DNA from: Diaphorobacter nitroreducens
Lineage (GTDB): Bacteria; Pseudomonadota; Gammaproteobacteria; Burkholderiales; Burkholderiaceae_C
DNA length: 64,000 bases
Assembly (NCBI GenBank): GCA_003755025.1
Contig: RJVL01000006.1
Location: 124,001-188,000, forward strand
Direction of reading: 5' to 3'
In this document: positions 7,984 to 18,615 of the stretch, one piece after another
How positions within the stretch are numbered: position 1 is the first letter of the stretch
Layout of the letters: the number at the start of each line of letters is the position of its first letter
Position numbers and translations under genes: made by a program
The notes under the pieces: model-generated
The model's database searches: none
What the model was told of the DNA's origin: nothing
Seen by the model: the letters and a program-made list of their open reading frames with translations, nothing else

Positions 7984-8982
7984 TCAATGCGTGCCATTGG
8001 CAGCCACCTTGCCGCGCAGCCGTCCCACCAGCGTCCACCCCGCCAGCACCACGGCGCCCGCCACCAAGCCCACCACGGCATTGAGCAGGTTGGTCACCAG
8101 CACCGACCACAGTCCGCCCAGCGGCCAACCCTGCACCGCCGCGCCCACGCCCTCGACGGCATGGTGCAGCGCCGGCACGCCATGCACCAGGATGCCCCCG
8201 CCGACGAGGAACATGGCTGCGGTGCCGACCACCGACAGCGTCTTCATGAGCCAGGGAGCGGCCGCGACGATGCCGCGGCCCAGGGCCTGTGCCGCGTTGC
8301 TGGCCTGGCGGCTGAGCCACAGGCCCAGGTCGTCCAGCTTCACGATGCCCGCCACGAGGCCATAGACCCCCACCGTCATCAGGACGGCGATGCCCGCCAG
8401 TACCGCCACTTGCTGCGCAAAAGGCGCGCCCGCGACGGCGCCCAGGGTGATGGCGATGATTTCAGCAGAGAGGATGAAGTCGGTACGCACGGCCGCCTTA
8501 ATCTTGTCCTTCTCCACCCGCGCCAGGTCCACATTGGGATTGGCGTTGGCCTGCGCATGGATCGCGTGTTGCACGGCATCTTCCTCGGGCGTGTGCAAAA
8601 GCTTGTGCGCGAGCTTTTCGCAGCCTTCGAAGCACAGGAAGGCCCCGCCCACCATGAGCAGCGGCGTCACGGCCCACGGCGCGAACGCGCTGATGAGCAG
8701 CGCCGCCGGCACGAGGATGGCCTTGTTCACCAGGGACCCGCGGGCGACGCCCCACACGACGGGGATCTCGCGCTCTGCCCGCACGCCAGTGACCTGCTGG
8801 GCATTGAGCGCCAGGTCGTCGCCCAGCACCCCTGCGGTCTTTTGCGCCGCCACCTTGGTCATGACGGACACGTCGTCGGCCATGGCGGCGCTTTTCTTGG
8901 CGGCCACCTTGGTCATGAGGGCCACGTCGTCCAGGATGGTGGCGATGTCGTCAAGCAGGGTCAGAAGGCTGGCGCCGGCCAT
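7984..8982 (-). CDS. DUF808 family inner membrane protein (YedI-like)
   Basis: A 332-residue membrane protein of the DUF808 family, typified by E. coli YedI; function unknown. The diagnostic N-terminus is [20 protein letters not shown] followed by [20 protein letters not shown], with a second related repeat [20 protein letters not shown]. Then come [20 protein letters not shown] and about five hydrophobic segments, including [20 protein letters not shown] and [14 protein letters not shown]. The start at 8982 gives the conserved N-terminus. It is divergent from the lipoprotein gene; half of a dispersed repeat lies between. Confidence 0.88.
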   Translation of the reverse strand: MAGASLLTLLDDIATILDDVALMTKVAAKKSAAMADDVSVMTKVAAQKTAGVLGDDLALNAQQVTGVRAEREIPVVWGVARGSLVNKAILVPAALLISAFAPWAVTPLLMVGGAFLCFEGCEKLAHKLLHTPEEDAVQHAIHAQANANPNVDLARVEKDKIKAAVRTDFILSAEIIAITLGAVAGAPFAQQVAVLAGIAVLMTVGVYGLVAGIVKLDDLGLWLSRQASNAAQALGRGIVAAAPWLMKTLSVVGTAAMFLVGGGILVHGVPALHHAVEGVGAAVQGWPLGGLWSVLVTNLLNAVVGLVAGAVVLAGWTLVGRLRGKVAANGTH

Positions 8983-9008
8983 GGGTGAGTTCCTTTCAAG
9001 AAGCCGCC

Positions 9009-9068
9009 ATTCTGAATGAAAACACCCCTAACGCATGTGGGACAAGCGCTGACAGCTATTGTTTTTGC
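9009..9068 (+). repeat. Dispersed repeat, half of the long form (copy 3)
   Basis: CAAGCGCTGACAGCTATTG at 9043-9061 matches the right end of the long copies at 51556-51643 and 55043-55102. The preceding TTCTGAATGAAAACACCCC resembles their central segment. It lies just upstream of the lipoprotein gene and could contribute its promoter (CTGACA at 9049-9054). Confidence 0.7.
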
Positions 9069-9097
9069 AATACGGTGGGCAGGCGTACCATGGCGGC

Positions 9098-9529
9098 ATG
9101 CCCTCTCGCACTGCGTCCTCGCGCCCCGTGCGCACCGCAGCCGCGCTGGCCGCGCTGGTGCTGTCCGCCTGCACCGGCCCGTCGGCGCGCCTGGGCGTGG
9201 GCGTGCCGGTGGGGCCGTTCAGCGTGGGCGTCGGCGTGGGTTCGGGCGGCGTATCAGCCGGGGTGGGCACCGGCGTGGGGCCGGTGGGCGTCGGAGTGGG
9301 AATGCACCCAAGCGGCCAGGTGACTGGGGGCGTGGGCGTGGGTGCCTCGGTTCCCATGGGCGGCGCACACGTCGGAGCCGGCGTGGGCTCATCCACCGTG
9401 CTGCACGATCCGTACCGGCCGCCGCAGCCACCCGCGCCGGCGGCGCCGTCTTCCGACAGTCCGCCGATGCAGTGGCGCGATTCGCACGGGCGCATCGTGC
9501 CCGAGTGCCAGGCGCGCGGCGGCTGCTAG
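9098..9529 (+). CDS. Gly/Val-rich lipoprotein, function unknown
   Basis: A 143-residue secreted lipoprotein. A basic, hydrophobic signal is followed by the lipobox LVLSAC (cysteine at about residue 26), so the mature protein should be lipid-anchored. The middle is a low-complexity run of Val-Gly alternations (GVGVGSGGVSAGVGTGVG and similar). The C-terminal tail is proline-rich, then MQWRDSHGRIVPECQARGGC with two cysteines. I recognise no domain. The ATG at 9098 is chosen because it starts the signal peptide; an in-frame ATG at 9059 would lengthen the N-terminus without benefit. It is convergent with purL, 19 bp apart. Confidence 0.72.
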   Translation: MPSRTASSRPVRTAAALAALVLSACTGPSARLGVGVPVGPFSVGVGVGSGGVSAGVGTGVGPVGVGVGMHPSGQVTGGVGVGASVPMGGAHVGAGVGSSTVLHDPYRPPQPPAPAAPSSDSPPMQWRDSHGRIVPECQARGGC

Positions 9530-9548
9530 CCGCGCGCCGCGGCGTCGA

Positions 9549-12500
9549 TCACCCCACCCACTTGCGTGCGTTGCGCCACACACGCATCCAGGGGCTGAAC
9601 GCGTCCTTGCCCCCCGTGGCGGCCAGATCGGTCCAGCTCATCTGGATGTTGCGGAACACACGCTCGGGGTGCGGCATCATGGCCGTGAAGCGTCCGTCCG
9701 CCGTCGTCACGGCCGTGAGCCCGCCGGCGCTGCCATTGGGGTTGAACGGGTAGCGCTCGGTCGGCTGGCCATGGTTGTCCACGAAGCGCATGGCACGCAC
9801 CACCTTGGCGGCATTGCCACGGTACTGGAAGTTGGCATACCCCTCGCCGTGCGCCACAGCGATCGGCAGGCGGCTGCCGGCCATGCCCTGAAGGAAGATG
9901 CTGGGCGATTCCAGCACTTCGACCATCGACAGGCGCGCCTCGAAGCGGTGGCTCTGGTTGGTGGTGAAGCGCGGCCAGTCCTGCGCGCCAGGGATGATGT
10001 CGGCCAGTTCGGCAAACATCTGGCAGCCGTTGCACACGCCCAAGGCGAAGGTATCGCCACGCGCGAAGAACTGCTGGAACTGGGCCGACAGGCGCTCGTT
10101 GAACGTGATGGAGCGCGCCCAGCCGATGCCCGCGCCCAGCGTGTCGCCGTAGCTGAAGCCGCCGCAGGCCACCACGCCAGCAAACTGCGCCAGGTCGGCA
10201 CGGCCGGTCTGCAGGTCGGTCATGTGCACGTCGAACGCCTCGAAGCCCGCCTCGGTGAAGGTGTAGGCCATTTCCACGTGCGAATTCACGCCCTGCTCGC
10301 GCAGCACCGCCACACGCGGGCGCGCGCCAGTGGCGATGTACGGCGCGGCCACGTTGTCCAATGGGTCGAACGTGAGCTGCACGTGCATGCCGGGGTCTGC
10401 GGGATCGCCGGCCGCGGCGTGCTCGCTGTCAGCGCAGGCGGGGTTGTCGCGCTGCTGGCAGATCTTCCAGCTCACCGCGTCCCACACCTGGTGCAGGTCC
10501 GGCAGGCTGGCGCTGAACACGGCCTTGGCATCGCGCCACACCTGCAACTCGCCCTTGCCCGCGTCGATGGGCGAGGACAGCGGGCGCGTCTTGCCCACGA
10601 AGTGGCTGCAAGTGGACAGTCCGTGCGCGCGCAGCGTCTGCATGACCTCGTTGCGCTCGCTGGTCCTCACCTGCAGCACCACGCCCAGTTCCTCGTTGAA
10701 CAGCGCACGCAGCGTGCGCTCCTCGCGCCGGCCGCTGATCTGGGCGCCCCAGTTCTTGCCCTCGCCGCTGTCCATGCGGCTGTCGGTGACGCCGTCGCCC
10801 TCGGTGATGAGCATGTCCACGTTCAGCGCCACGCCCACCTGACCGGCAAAGGCCATCTCGGCCACGGTAGCCAGCAGGCCGCCGTCGCCCCGGTCGTGGT
10901 AGGCCAGGATCGCTCCTTTTGCGCGCAGCGCGTTCACGGCATCCACCAGGGCGATCAGATCCTTGGCGTCGTCCAGGTCGGGCGTCTCGTCGCCGGTCTG
11001 GTTCAGCACCTGCCCGAGGATGGAGCCGCCCATGCGCATCTTGCCGCGGCCCAGGTCGATCAGCACGAGGGTCGTGTCCTCTTCCTTGGCGTCGAGCTGC
11101 GGCGTGAGCGTGCCGCGCACGTCGGCCAGCGTGGCGAACGCGGTGATGATGAGGCTGACGGGCGAGGTGACCTTCTTGGTCTCGCCGTCCTCGCTCCACT
11201 GGGTGCGCATGGACAGGCTGTCCTTGCCCACGGGGATGGAGATGCCCAGCTGCGGGCACAGCTCCATGCCCACGGCCTTCACGGTCTCGTACAGCGCGGC
11301 GTCTTCTCCGGGCTCGCCGCAGGCCGCCATCCAGTTGGCCGACAGCTTTACGCGCGGCAGTTCGATGGGTGCCGCCAACAGGTTGGTGATGCTTTCCGCC
11401 ACCGCCATGCGGCCCGACGCGGGCGCATTGAGCGCCGCCAGCGGCGTGCGTTCGCCCATGGCCATGGCCTCGCCGGCAAAGCCACGGAAGTCGGCCAGCG
11501 TCACGGCCGCGTCGGCCACGGGCACCTGCCAGGGGCCCACCATCTGGTCGCGGTGGGTCAGGCCGCCCACGGCGCGGTCGCCGATGGTGATGAGAAAGCG
11601 CTTGGAGGCCACCGTGGGGTGGGCCAGCACCTCGATCACGGCCTTCTCCAGCGGCAGGCCGTCCACGTTCAGCGGCGCGAAGCTGCGCTGCACGCTGGTC
11701 ACATCGCGGTGCATCTTGGGCGGCTTGCCCAGCAGCACGTCCATGGGCATGTCCACAGGAAATTTCTGGTCGCCCGACGTGACCGCCGTGTCTTCCAGCA
11801 CCAGTTGGCGCTCCTCGGTGGCCGTGCCGATGACGGCAAACGGGCAGCGCTCGCGCTCGCAGAAGGCCGTGAACTGCGCCAGCGACTCGGGCGCGATGGC
11901 CAGCACATAGCGCTCCTGGCTCTCGTTGGACCAGATTTCCTTGGGCGCCAGGCCGGACTCCTCCAGCTGCACGGCGCGTAGGTCGAAGCGCGCGCCGCGG
12001 CCCGCGTCATTCGTCAGCTCGGGGAAGGCGTTCGACAGGCCGCCCGCGCCCACGTCATGGATGGCCAGGATGGGGTTATCCGCCCCCTGCGCCCAGCAGT
12101 GGTTGATGACCTCCTGCGCACGGCGCTCGATCTCGGGGTTGCCACGCTGCACGGAGTCGAAGTCCAGCTCCGCCGCGTTGGTGCCCGTGGCCATGGAGCT
12201 GGCGGCGCCGCCGCCCATGCCGATGCGCATGCCGGGGCCGCCGAGCTGGATCAGCAGCGTGCCGGCGGGGAACAGGATTTTTTGGGTGAGCCGCGCGTCG
12301 ATCGTGCCCAGGCCGCCCGCGATCATGATGGGCTTGTGGTAGCCGCGGATGATGGCGCCCTCGCCCGTTCCGACCACCTGCTCGTATTCGCGGAAGTAGC
12401 CCGTCAGGTTGGGCCGGCCGAACTCGTTGTTGAACGCGGCGCCGCCCAGCGGCCCCTCGGTCATGATCTGCAGGGGGCTGGCGATGTGCTCGGGCTTGCC

Positions 12501-13583
12501 CACCTCGCTGCCCCAGAGCTTGGACACGGTGAAGCCCGTGAGGCCCGCCTTGGGCTTGGAGCCGCGGCCGGTAGCGCCCTCGTCGCGGATCTCGCCCCCC
12601 GCACCGGTGGCGGCACCGGGGAACGGCGAGATGGCCGTCGGGTGGTTGTGCGTTTCCACCTTCATCAGAACATGGTAGGTTGCACTACGCTTTTGATAGC
12701 TTGGAGCGCTTACCTGTTGGGCGAAAGACTCGAATTTGGCGATGAATTGCTCGACCTCGCTGCCTTCCATGATGGAGGCGTTGTCGGCATAGGCCACCAC
12801 GGTATGCTGGGGCGACACGGCTTCGGTGTTGCGGATCATGCCGAACAGGCTCTTGTCCTGCGCCACGCCGTCGATGGTGAACTGCGCGTTGAAGATCTTG
12901 TGGCGGCAGTGCTCGCTGTTGGCCTGGGCGAACATCATCAGCTCCACGTCGGTGGGGTTGCGCGCCAGGCCTGTGAAGGCGTTGACCAGGTAGTCGATCT
13001 CATCGTCGGCCAGGGCCAGGCCCCAGGCCTTGTTCGCAGCCTCCAGCGCCGCACGCCCGCCCTGCAGCACATCCACGAAGGCCATGGGCTCGGCCTGCAG
13101 CTCGGTGAACAGGCGCTGCGCCTCGTCCAGCGTGGTGACCACCGATTCCGTCATGCGGTCGTGCAAGAGCGCCGCAACCTGCTGCAGCTGCTCGGTGCTC
13201 AACTCGGGCTTGCCACCCAGCAGGCCGCCCTTGAGGCTGATGCGGTATTCGGTGATGCGCTCGATGCGGCGCACCGCCAGGCCGCAGTTGTGGGCGATGT
13301 CCGTGGCCTTGGACGCCCAGGGCGACACCGTGCCCAGGCGCGGAGTGACATACAGCACCATGCCGTCCCGCGGGCCGGCGTATGGGTCGCCGTAGGTCAG
13401 CAGCGCGGCCAGGCGCTCGCGCGCGGCGGCATCGGGTGCGGCGTCGCCGGCCACCAGGTGCACGAAGCGCGCCGCAATGCCGTCGATCTTGGGATGAATG
13501 GCCGCCAGGGCGGGTTGCAGTTGCTGGGCGCGGAAGGTGCTGAGGGCATTGCCGCCCTCCAGCGGGGTGATGTGCAAGGTCAC
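9549..13583 (-). CDS. purL: Phosphoribosylformylglycinamidine synthase PurL
   Basis: Large single-chain FGAM synthase of 1344 residues (E. coli about 1295). It catalyses the fourth step of purine synthesis with glutamine and ATP. In order: an N-terminal PurS-like part, a linker, two AIR-synthase-type halves ([76 protein letters not shown]), and a C-terminal glutamine amidotransferase. The last has its nucleophile in LGVCNGCQ near residue 1184 and MPHPERVFR at the end. Just before KVETHNHP the chain reads [20 protein letters not shown], which is encoded by a dispersed repeat (copy 4) and looks like an insertion in a tolerant surface loop. Confidence 0.96.
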   Translation of the reverse strand: MTLHITPLEGGNALSTFRAQQLQPALAAIHPKIDGIAARFVHLVAGDAAPDAAARERLAALLTYGDPYAGPRDGMVLYVTPRLGTVSPWASKATDIAHNCGLAVRRIERITEYRISLKGGLLGGKPELSTEQLQQVAALLHDRMTESVVTTLDEAQRLFTELQAEPMAFVDVLQGGRAALEAANKAWGLALADDEIDYLVNAFTGLARNPTDVELMMFAQANSEHCRHKIFNAQFTIDGVAQDKSLFGMIRNTEAVSPQHTVVAYADNASIMEGSEVEQFIAKFESFAQQVSAPSYQKRSATYHVLMKVETHNHPTAISPFPGAATGAGGEIRDEGATGRGSKPKAGLTGFTVSKLWGSEVGKPEHIASPLQIMTEGPLGGAAFNNEFGRPNLTGYFREYEQVVGTGEGAIIRGYHKPIMIAGGLGTIDARLTQKILFPAGTLLIQLGGPGMRIGMGGGAASSMATGTNAAELDFDSVQRGNPEIERRAQEVINHCWAQGADNPILAIHDVGAGGLSNAFPELTNDAGRGARFDLRAVQLEESGLAPKEIWSNESQERYVLAIAPESLAQFTAFCERERCPFAVIGTATEERQLVLEDTAVTSGDQKFPVDMPMDVLLGKPPKMHRDVTSVQRSFAPLNVDGLPLEKAVIEVLAHPTVASKRFLITIGDRAVGGLTHRDQMVGPWQVPVADAAVTLADFRGFAGEAMAMGERTPLAALNAPASGRMAVAESITNLLAAPIELPRVKLSANWMAACGEPGEDAALYETVKAVGMELCPQLGISIPVGKDSLSMRTQWSEDGETKKVTSPVSLIITAFATLADVRGTLTPQLDAKEEDTTLVLIDLGRGKMRMGGSILGQVLNQTGDETPDLDDAKDLIALVDAVNALRAKGAILAYHDRGDGGLLATVAEMAFAGQVGVALNVDMLITEGDGVTDSRMDSGEGKNWGAQISGRREERTLRALFNEELGVVLQVRTSERNEVMQTLRAHGLSTCSHFVGKTRPLSSPIDAGKGELQVWRDAKAVFSASLPDLHQVWDAVSWKICQQRDNPACADSEHAAAGDPADPGMHVQLTFDPLDNVAAPYIATGARPRVAVLREQGVNSHVEMAYTFTEAGFEAFDVHMTDLQTGRADLAQFAGVVACGGFSYGDTLGAGIGWARSITFNERLSAQFQQFFARGDTFALGVCNGCQMFAELADIIPGAQDWPRFTTNQSHRFEARLSMVEVLESPSIFLQGMAGSRLPIAVAHGEGYANFQYRGNAAKVVRAMRFVDNHGQPTERYPFNPNGSAGGLTAVTTADGRFTAMMPHPERVFRNIQMSWTDLAATGGKDAFSPWMRVWRNARKWVG
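12689..12737 (+). repeat. Dispersed repeat, short form, inside purL (copy 4)
   Basis: TTTTGATAGCTTGGAGCGCTT at 12691-12711, then GGGCGAAAGACTCGAATTT, follows the layout of the short repeat. It lies wholly inside the purL frame, read in antisense by the gene, and keeps the frame open. The encoded residues have no counterpart in the PurL sequences I recall. Confidence 0.62.
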
Positions 13584-13748
13584 GGTAGCGGCCTGTGTGG
13601 TGGCAGAAAGAGGCGTTTCGCCCGCTGGTTGAGGCAGCCGCTGAATGGGGCCGCCGCGCCGGCAGCGCGTGTTGGTGGGAGCCCGCTATTTTAGCCCGCG
13701 GCACCCGCCCTTGCCCGCCCCGCGCCCACAGGGGGCAAAGGCCGATGG

Positions 13749-13754
13749 GATAAT
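13749..13754 (+). promoter_or_regulatory. Putative -10 element (GATAAT) for map, leaderless arrangement
   Basis: GATAAT ends 7 bp before the map ATG at 13762. Transcription would begin at or beside the A of the start codon. There is no Shine-Dalgarno sequence in between and no clear -35 hexamer. Confidence 0.45.
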
Positions 13755-13761
13755 TTGCGCC

Positions 13762-14577
13762 ATGAGCATCACCATCAAAGACGCGCAGGGCATCGCCGGC
13801 ATGCGCGAGGCCTGCCGCTTGGCGTCCGAAGTGCTGGACTACATTGCCCCACACATCAAGCCCGGCATCACCACCGCAGAGATCGACCGCCTGGGCGCGG
13901 AATGCATGGCCGCCCAGGGCACCGTGTCCGCCACCATCGGCTACCAGCCTCCGGGCTACCCGCCCTACCCCGGCCACCTGTGCACCTCGGTCAACCATGT
14001 GGTCTGCCACGGCATTCCCAACGACAAGCCGCTCAAGAAGGGCGACATCGTCAATGTGGACGTCACCGTGATCACCAAGGACGGTTGGTATGGCGACAAC
14101 AGCCGCATGTACCTTATCGGCGAATGCTCCATTGCCGCCAAGCGGCTGTCGCAGCTCACGTTCGAATCCATGTGGCTGGGCATCCAGCAGGTCAAGCCGG
14201 GCGCGCGCCTGGGCGACATCGGCCACGCCATCCAGAAGTTCGCCGAGGGCCACGGCCTGTCGGTGGTGCGCGAGTTTTGCGGCCACGGCATCGGCCAGAA
14301 ATTCCATGAGGACCCGCAGGTGCTGCACTATGGCCGCCCCGGCACGGGCGAGGAGCTGGTGCCCGGCATGACCTTCACCATCGAGCCCATGCTCAACCTG
14401 GGCAAGCGCGACATCAAGGAGCTGGGCAAGGACGGCTGGACCATCATCACCAAAGACCACAGTCTGTCGGCGCAGTGGGAACACACCGTGCTCGTGACCG
14501 AGACCGGCTACGACGTGCTGACCCTCTCCGCCGGCTCCCCCGCGCTGCCGGCCTTCGTCACCGCCACCACGACCTGA
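13762..14577 (+). CDS. map: Type I methionine aminopeptidase
   Basis: Removes the N-terminal methionine from nascent proteins using two metal ions. It has 271 residues (E. coli 264). The start MSITIKDAQGIAGMREACRL is typical. The metal and catalytic motifs are present: CTSVNHVVCHGIP with the His, KKGDIVNVDVTVITKDGWYG and GDNSRMY with the two Asp, CGHGIGQKFHEDP with the His, and MTFTIEPM plus QWEHTVLVT with the two Glu. The start at 13762 is set by homology and by the adjacent GATAAT; the open frame reaches back to 13645. It is followed by glnD in the same direction, 59 bp away. Confidence 0.96.
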   Translation: MSITIKDAQGIAGMREACRLASEVLDYIAPHIKPGITTAEIDRLGAECMAAQGTVSATIGYQPPGYPPYPGHLCTSVNHVVCHGIPNDKPLKKGDIVNVDVTVITKDGWYGDNSRMYLIGECSIAAKRLSQLTFESMWLGIQQVKPGARLGDIGHAIQKFAEGHGLSVVREFCGHGIGQKFHEDPQVLHYGRPGTGEELVPGMTFTIEPMLNLGKRDIKELGKDGWTIITKDHSLSAQWEHTVLVTETGYDVLTLSAGSPALPAFVTATTT

Positions 14578-14636
14578 GCCAGGCCGCCGCGCCCAGAGCG
14601 CCGCAAGGCATGCACGGTTCTTGCTAAACGTCCTCC

Positions 14637-17291
14637 ATGCCTTCCATCCCCCCCTGCCCCCCCGCCACTGCACCGGATCTCGCGCAGCTGCATGCGCTGC
14701 GCGACGCCTACCGCCAGGACAAGGCCGCCCTGCTGGCGACCCTGCGCGCGCCCGGAGCGTCCACGCGCGGCGTGCGCAGCCTGCTGCATCGCCTCTCCTC
14801 GCTGACCGACGGCCTGCTGTGCCGGCTGTGGGACCGCGCGCAGTTGCCTGAAGGCATGGCGCTGGTCGCCGTGGGGGGCTACGGACGCGCACAGCTGTTC
14901 CCTTATTCCGACGTGGACGTGCTGCTGCTGCTGCCGGACGGCATGAGCGTGGCCGCGGGCCATGCAGGTGCGGCGCCCTGCACGCCGATCGAGACCTTCA
15001 TCGGCAGCTGCTGGGACGCGGGGCTGGAGGTTGGATCCAGCGTGCGCAGCGTGGCCGAATGCCTGAGCGAGGCCGCCGCCGATGTGACAGTGCAGACATC
15101 GCTGCTGGAAGCGCGCCTGCTGTGCGGCAACGCCGCGCTGTTCGATGCGTTCCGCCAGCGCTACGACGCGCAGATGGACCCGCGCGCCTTTCTGGTCGCC
15201 AAGACGCTGGAGATGCGCCAGCGCCATACGAAATACGAAAACACCCCCTACGCGCTGGAGCCCAACTGCAAGGAGTCGCCTGGCGGCCTGCGCGACCTGC
15301 AGCTCATCCAGTGGGTGGCGCGCGCCGCGGGCCTGGGGCGCAATTGGCGCGAGCTGGCGGCCAGTGGCCTGGCCACACCGTTCGAGGTGCAGCAGATCGA
15401 GCGCAACGAGGCGTTGCTGTTCCTGATCCGCGCACGCCTGCATGCGCTGGCCGGCCGGCGCGAAGACCGCCTGGTGTTCGATCTGCAGACCGCCGTGGCC
15501 GAGACCTTCGGCTACCGCTCCACCGCACCGGACGGCCAGCGCCTGGCGATGCGTGCCAGCGAGACGCTGATGCGCCGCTACTACTGGGCCGCCAAGGCCG
15601 TGTCGCAGCTGTGCCAGATCCTGCTGCTAGGCATCGAGGAGCGACTAAACCCCTCCACGCATGAACTGCGTCCGATCAACCCGCGCTTCTTCGAGAAGGC
15701 CGGCATGATCGAAGTGGCCAGCGACGACCTGTACGAAAGAGAACCCCACGCCGTCCTGGAAACCTTCCTGCTCTACGAGACCACCGTAGGGCTCAAGGAT
15801 CTGTCGGCACGCACGCTGCGAGCGCTCTACAACGCGCGTGGCGTGATGGACAGCGAATTCCGGCGCGACCCCGCGAACCGCGCGCTGTTCATGCAGATCC
15901 TGCAGCAGCCCGCAGGCATCACGCATGCCATGCGGCTCATGAATCAGACCTCCGTGCTGGGCCGCTACCTGTGGCCCTTCCGGCGCATCGTGGGGCAGAT
16001 GCAGCACGACCTGTTCCATGTCTACACGGTGGACCAGCACATCCTGATGGTGCTGCGCAACGTGCGGCGTTTTTTCATGGCAGAGCACGCACATGAATAC
16101 CCGTCATGTTCACAGCTCGCCGCAGGCTGGGACAAACCGTGGATTCTCTACATCGCTGCGCTGTTCCACGACATCGGCAAGGGGCGCGGCGGCGACCATT
16201 CACAGATCGGCGCGCAGGAAGTGCGGCGCTTTTGCCGCCAGCACGCGGCGCACGGCATCACGCGCGAGGACGCGCGGCTCATTGAATTCCTCGTGGCCGA
16301 GCACCTCACCATGAGCCAGGTGGCGCAAAAGCAGGATCTGTCCGACCCCGACGTGATCGCCGCCTTCGCGCGCCGCGTGGGCAACGAGCGCTACCTCACC
16401 GCCCTGTACCTGCTCACCGTGGCCGACATCCGTGGCACCAGCCCCAAGGTGTGGAACGCCTGGAAGGGCAAGCTGCTGGAAGACCTGTACCACGCGACGC
16501 TGCGTACCCTGGGCGGGCGCGCACCCGACGCCGCCGCCGAGATCGAGGCGCGCAAACGCGAAGCGCTGGTGCTGCTGGCATTGGCCTCCCAGCCCCACGA
16601 GGCGCACAAGAAGCTGTGGGATACGCTGGACGTGAGCTATTTCATGCGCCACGAGGCGGCGGACATCGCCTGGCACACCCGCCACCTCTCGCGCCACGTG
16701 GGTGCCGGCAAGCCGGTGGTGCGCGCACGCCAGTCGCTGGCGGGCGAAGGCCTGCAGGTGCTGGTGTATGCGCCCGACCAGAGCGACCTGTTCATGCGCA
16801 TCTGCGGCTACTTCGACCGTGCGGGCTTTTCCATCCTGGATGCGCGTGTGCACACCGCCAACAACGGCCATGCGCTGGACACCTTCCAGGTCGTTGCCTC
16901 CAGCCAGCCAGGCGCCTACCGCGAGCTCATTCACATGGTCGAGAACGACCTGCTGCGCGCCATCGAAGACCCGCGGCCGCTGCCCGAGCCTACGCGCAAG
17001 CGCGTGTCGCGTCGCGTCAAGAGCTTCCCCATCGCGCCGCGCGTCACGCTGCGCCCTGACGAAAAGGCCCAGCGCTGGCTCATCAGCATTTCCGCCAGCG
17101 ACCGTGCCGGCCTGCTGTACCTGGTGGCGCGTGTACTCTCGCGCCACGGCCTCAGCGTGCAGTTGGCCAAGGTGAGCACGCTGGGCGAACGGGTGGAGGA
17201 CGTGTTCCTGGTGCAGGGCCCGGAGATGCAAAACAACGCGCGACAGATCCAGATCGAGACCGAGCTACTGCAGGCGCTGGCCGATCAATGA
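14637..17291 (+). CDS. glnD: [Protein-PII] uridylyltransferase / uridylyl-removing enzyme GlnD
   Basis: Nitrogen sensor of 884 residues that adds UMP to, or removes it from, PII proteins in response to glutamine. The nucleotidyltransferase domain has [20 protein letters not shown], with GGYGR at 80-84 and Asp92/Asp94. A GlnD linker follows ([20 protein letters not shown]). The HD phosphohydrolase domain shows [17 protein letters not shown] near residue 510. Two C-terminal ACT domains lie at about 706-780 ([20 protein letters not shown]) and 815-884 ([20 protein letters not shown]). The start at 14637 is the first ATG of the frame. It is convergent with def; the entire 58-bp gap is a dispersed repeat. 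Confidence 0.96.
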   Translation: MPSIPPCPPATAPDLAQLHALRDAYRQDKAALLATLRAPGASTRGVRSLLHRLSSLTDGLLCRLWDRAQLPEGMALVAVGGYGRAQLFPYSDVDVLLLLPDGMSVAAGHAGAAPCTPIETFIGSCWDAGLEVGSSVRSVAECLSEAAADVTVQTSLLEARLLCGNAALFDAFRQRYDAQMDPRAFLVAKTLEMRQRHTKYENTPYALEPNCKESPGGLRDLQLIQWVARAAGLGRNWRELAASGLATPFEVQQIERNEALLFLIRARLHALAGRREDRLVFDLQTAVAETFGYRSTAPDGQRLAMRASETLMRRYYWAAKAVSQLCQILLLGIEERLNPSTHELRPINPRFFEKAGMIEVASDDLYEREPHAVLETFLLYETTVGLKDLSARTLRALYNARGVMDSEFRRDPANRALFMQILQQPAGITHAMRLMNQTSVLGRYLWPFRRIVGQMQHDLFHVYTVDQHILMVLRNVRRFFMAEHAHEYPSCSQLAAGWDKPWILYIAALFHDIGKGRGGDHSQIGAQEVRRFCRQHAAHGITREDARLIEFLVAEHLTMSQVAQKQDLSDPDVIAAFARRVGNERYLTALYLLTVADIRGTSPKVWNAWKGKLLEDLYHATLRTLGGRAPDAAAEIEARKREALVLLALASQPHEAHKKLWDTLDVSYFMRHEAADIAWHTRHLSRHVGAGKPVVRARQSLAGEGLQVLVYAPDQSDLFMRICGYFDRAGFSILDARVHTANNGHALDTFQVVASSQPGAYRELIHMVENDLLRAIEDPRPLPEPTRKRVSRRVKSFPIAPRVTLRPDEKAQRWLISISASDRAGLLYLVARVLSRHGLSVQLAKVSTLGERVEDVFLVQGPEMQNNARQIQIETELLQALADQ

Positions 17292-17349
17292 CTATGATTT
17301 CGATAGCTGCTTGCGCTTGCCACAAGGGCGCTACAGCCTGATTGAGCGC
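17292..17349 (+). repeat. Dispersed repeat, short form, filling the glnD/def gap (copy 5)
   Basis: CTATGATTTCGATAGCTGCT, TGCGCTTGCCACAAGGGCGC and TACAGCCTGATTGA make up the whole interval between the glnD stop and the def stop. It is one of the clearest short-form copies and a useful reference for the consensus. It carries the TGCGCTT/GGGCGCTA arms with a 7-nt loop region. Confidence 0.88.
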
Positions 17350-17889
17350 TCAATCGTCTTCTACCGCACCAATCTCCGGAAACAACACCTCCGTGTAACC
17401 GAACTGCGTGAAATCGCGCACGCGCATTGGGTAGAGCTTGCCGATCAGGTGGTCGCACTCGTGCTGCACTACCCGCGCGTGGAAACCTTCCGCCACACGA
17501 TCGATGGGCGCGCCCAGCAGATCGACGCCGCGGTAGTGGATGCGCGCAAAGCGCGGCACCTTGCCGCGCAGGCCCGGCACGGACAGGCAGCCCTCCCAGT
17601 CGTCCTCCTCGTCGGCGCCCAGCGGCGTGATCACGGGATTGATGAGCACCGTGGGCGGCACGATGGGGCGGTCGGGATAGCGCGGGTTGCGCTCGCCGGA
17701 GCCGAAGATCACCACCTGCCAATCCTCCCCGATCTGCGGTGCTGCCAGGCCCGCGCCGTTCACGGCCTGCATCGTCTCGCGCATGTCGTTCACCAGTTGG
17801 TGCAGCGCGGGCGTATCGAATGCGGTAACGGGTTGGGCCACCCGCAACAGTCGCGGGTCGCCCATCTTCAGGATGGTGCGGATGGTCAT
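17350..17889 (-). CDS. def: Peptide deformylase
   Basis: Metalloprotease of 179 residues that removes the N-formyl group from nascent proteins. All three motifs are present: [10 protein letters not shown] at 45-54, EGCLSVPG at 99-106 with the metal-binding Cys101, and QHECDHL at 142-148 with the two metal His and the catalytic Glu. The ATG at 17889 gives [14 protein letters not shown], the standard start; the frame extends upstream without conserved sequence. It is divergent from the DUF454 gene, with about 105 bp between starts. No fmt gene is adjacent, which is often the partner of def. Confidence 0.96.
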   Translation of the reverse strand: MTIRTILKMGDPRLLRVAQPVTAFDTPALHQLVNDMRETMQAVNGAGLAAPQIGEDWQVVIFGSGERNPRYPDRPIVPPTVLINPVITPLGADEEDDWEGCLSVPGLRGKVPRFARIHYRGVDLLGAPIDRVAEGFHARVVQHECDHLIGKLYPMRVRDFTQFGYTEVLFPEIGAVEDD

Positions 17890-17994
17890 GGTGGGTCTGC
17901 GGGCTGCAGCCGCCAAGCGCAGGGCATGGCGAAAGGCATGGCGGCGTCCCTGCCTTGGAGCATAACGCCCGGCAACACCTGCACAATGGCAGGC

Positions 17995-18414
17995 ATGTCT
18001 CCGCCGCCCGAGCCACTGCCGCCCGTCCCTGAGCAAGCGCCCCTGCCCGCGCTGGCGCGCTGGCTCTTGCTGGTGTTTGCCGCACTCTGCCTGGCGATGG
18101 GGGTGATCGGCATCGTCGTGCCGGGCCTGCCCAGCACGGTGTTCATCCTCATGGCAGGCTGGGCGGCCGCGCGCAGTTCGCCGCGCCTGTACCGCTGGCT
18201 GTGGTTTCACCCGCTGTTCGGCTCCATGCTGCGCAACTGGGCCAACGGCGGACGCGTGAGCCGCCATGCAAAGTGGAGCGCCACCTTCCTGATGGCCCTG
18301 TGCGCGCTGGTGCTGTTGGTGGTGCATATCCCGCGCTGGGCGTCCATCAGCGCGGTGGTCAGCATGGCCTGCGTACTGGTGTGGCTGTGGCTTCGCCCTG
18401 AGCCGCAGCGCTGA
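17995..18414 (+). CDS. DUF454 family membrane protein (YbaN-like)
   Basis: Small inner-membrane protein of 139 residues, matching the YbaN/DUF454 family, function unknown. After a proline-rich N-terminus come the conserved [20 protein letters not shown] and [20 protein letters not shown]. Then come [15 protein letters not shown] and two closing hydrophobic segments. An in-frame ATG at 17986 is an alternative start three codons upstream. It ends before a terminator at 18444. Confidence 0.85.
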   Translation: MSPPPEPLPPVPEQAPLPALARWLLLVFAALCLAMGVIGIVVPGLPSTVFILMAGWAAARSSPRLYRWLWFHPLFGSMLRNWANGGRVSRHAKWSATFLMALCALVLLVVHIPRWASISAVVSMACVLVWLWLRPEPQR

Positions 18415-18443
18415 CATCGCCCTTCGCATCCCTTGCACAGCAC

Positions 18444-18465
18444 AGTGCCAAGACGGCACTTTTTT
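18444..18465 (+). terminator. Rho-independent terminator after the DUF454 gene
   Basis: AGTGCC and GGCACT form a 6-bp stem around AAGAC, followed directly by six T. It lies 30 bp past the stop and immediately upstream of the tRNA promoter. Confidence 0.8.
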
Positions 18466-18470
18466 ATGTA

Positions 18471-18476
18471 TATAAT
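18471..18476 (+). promoter_or_regulatory. Consensus -10 (TATAAT) of the tRNA-Asn transcript
   Basis: A perfect TATAAT lies 11 bp upstream of the first tRNA. The expected -35 position overlaps the preceding terminator stem and is not a good match, so the promoter rests on the -10. Confidence 0.65.
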
Positions 18477-18487
18477 CTAAGTCTTGT

Positions 18488-18563
18488 TCCTCGATAGCTC
18501 AGTCGGTAGAGCGACGGACTGTTAATCCGCAGGTCCCTGGTTCGAGCCCAGGTCGAGGAGCCA
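18488..18563 (+). tRNA. tRNA-Asn (GTT), first copy
   Basis: 76 nt with encoded CCA. The acceptor arms TCCTCGA and TCGAGGA pair fully. The D arm is GCTC/GAGC, the anticodon loop CTGTTAA reads GTT (Asn), and the T arm is CCTGG-TTCGAGC-CCAGG. The discriminator is G. Confidence 0.97.
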
Positions 18564-18615
18564 AATTCCAAGCCTTGCAATTGCACAAGGCCTGCCAAAA
18601 ACAAACACCGATCAT

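Noticed and set aside
9342..11981. 879-codon open frame antisense to purL
   Set aside because: His/Arg/Val-rich shadow product; the sense frame is a complete PurL.
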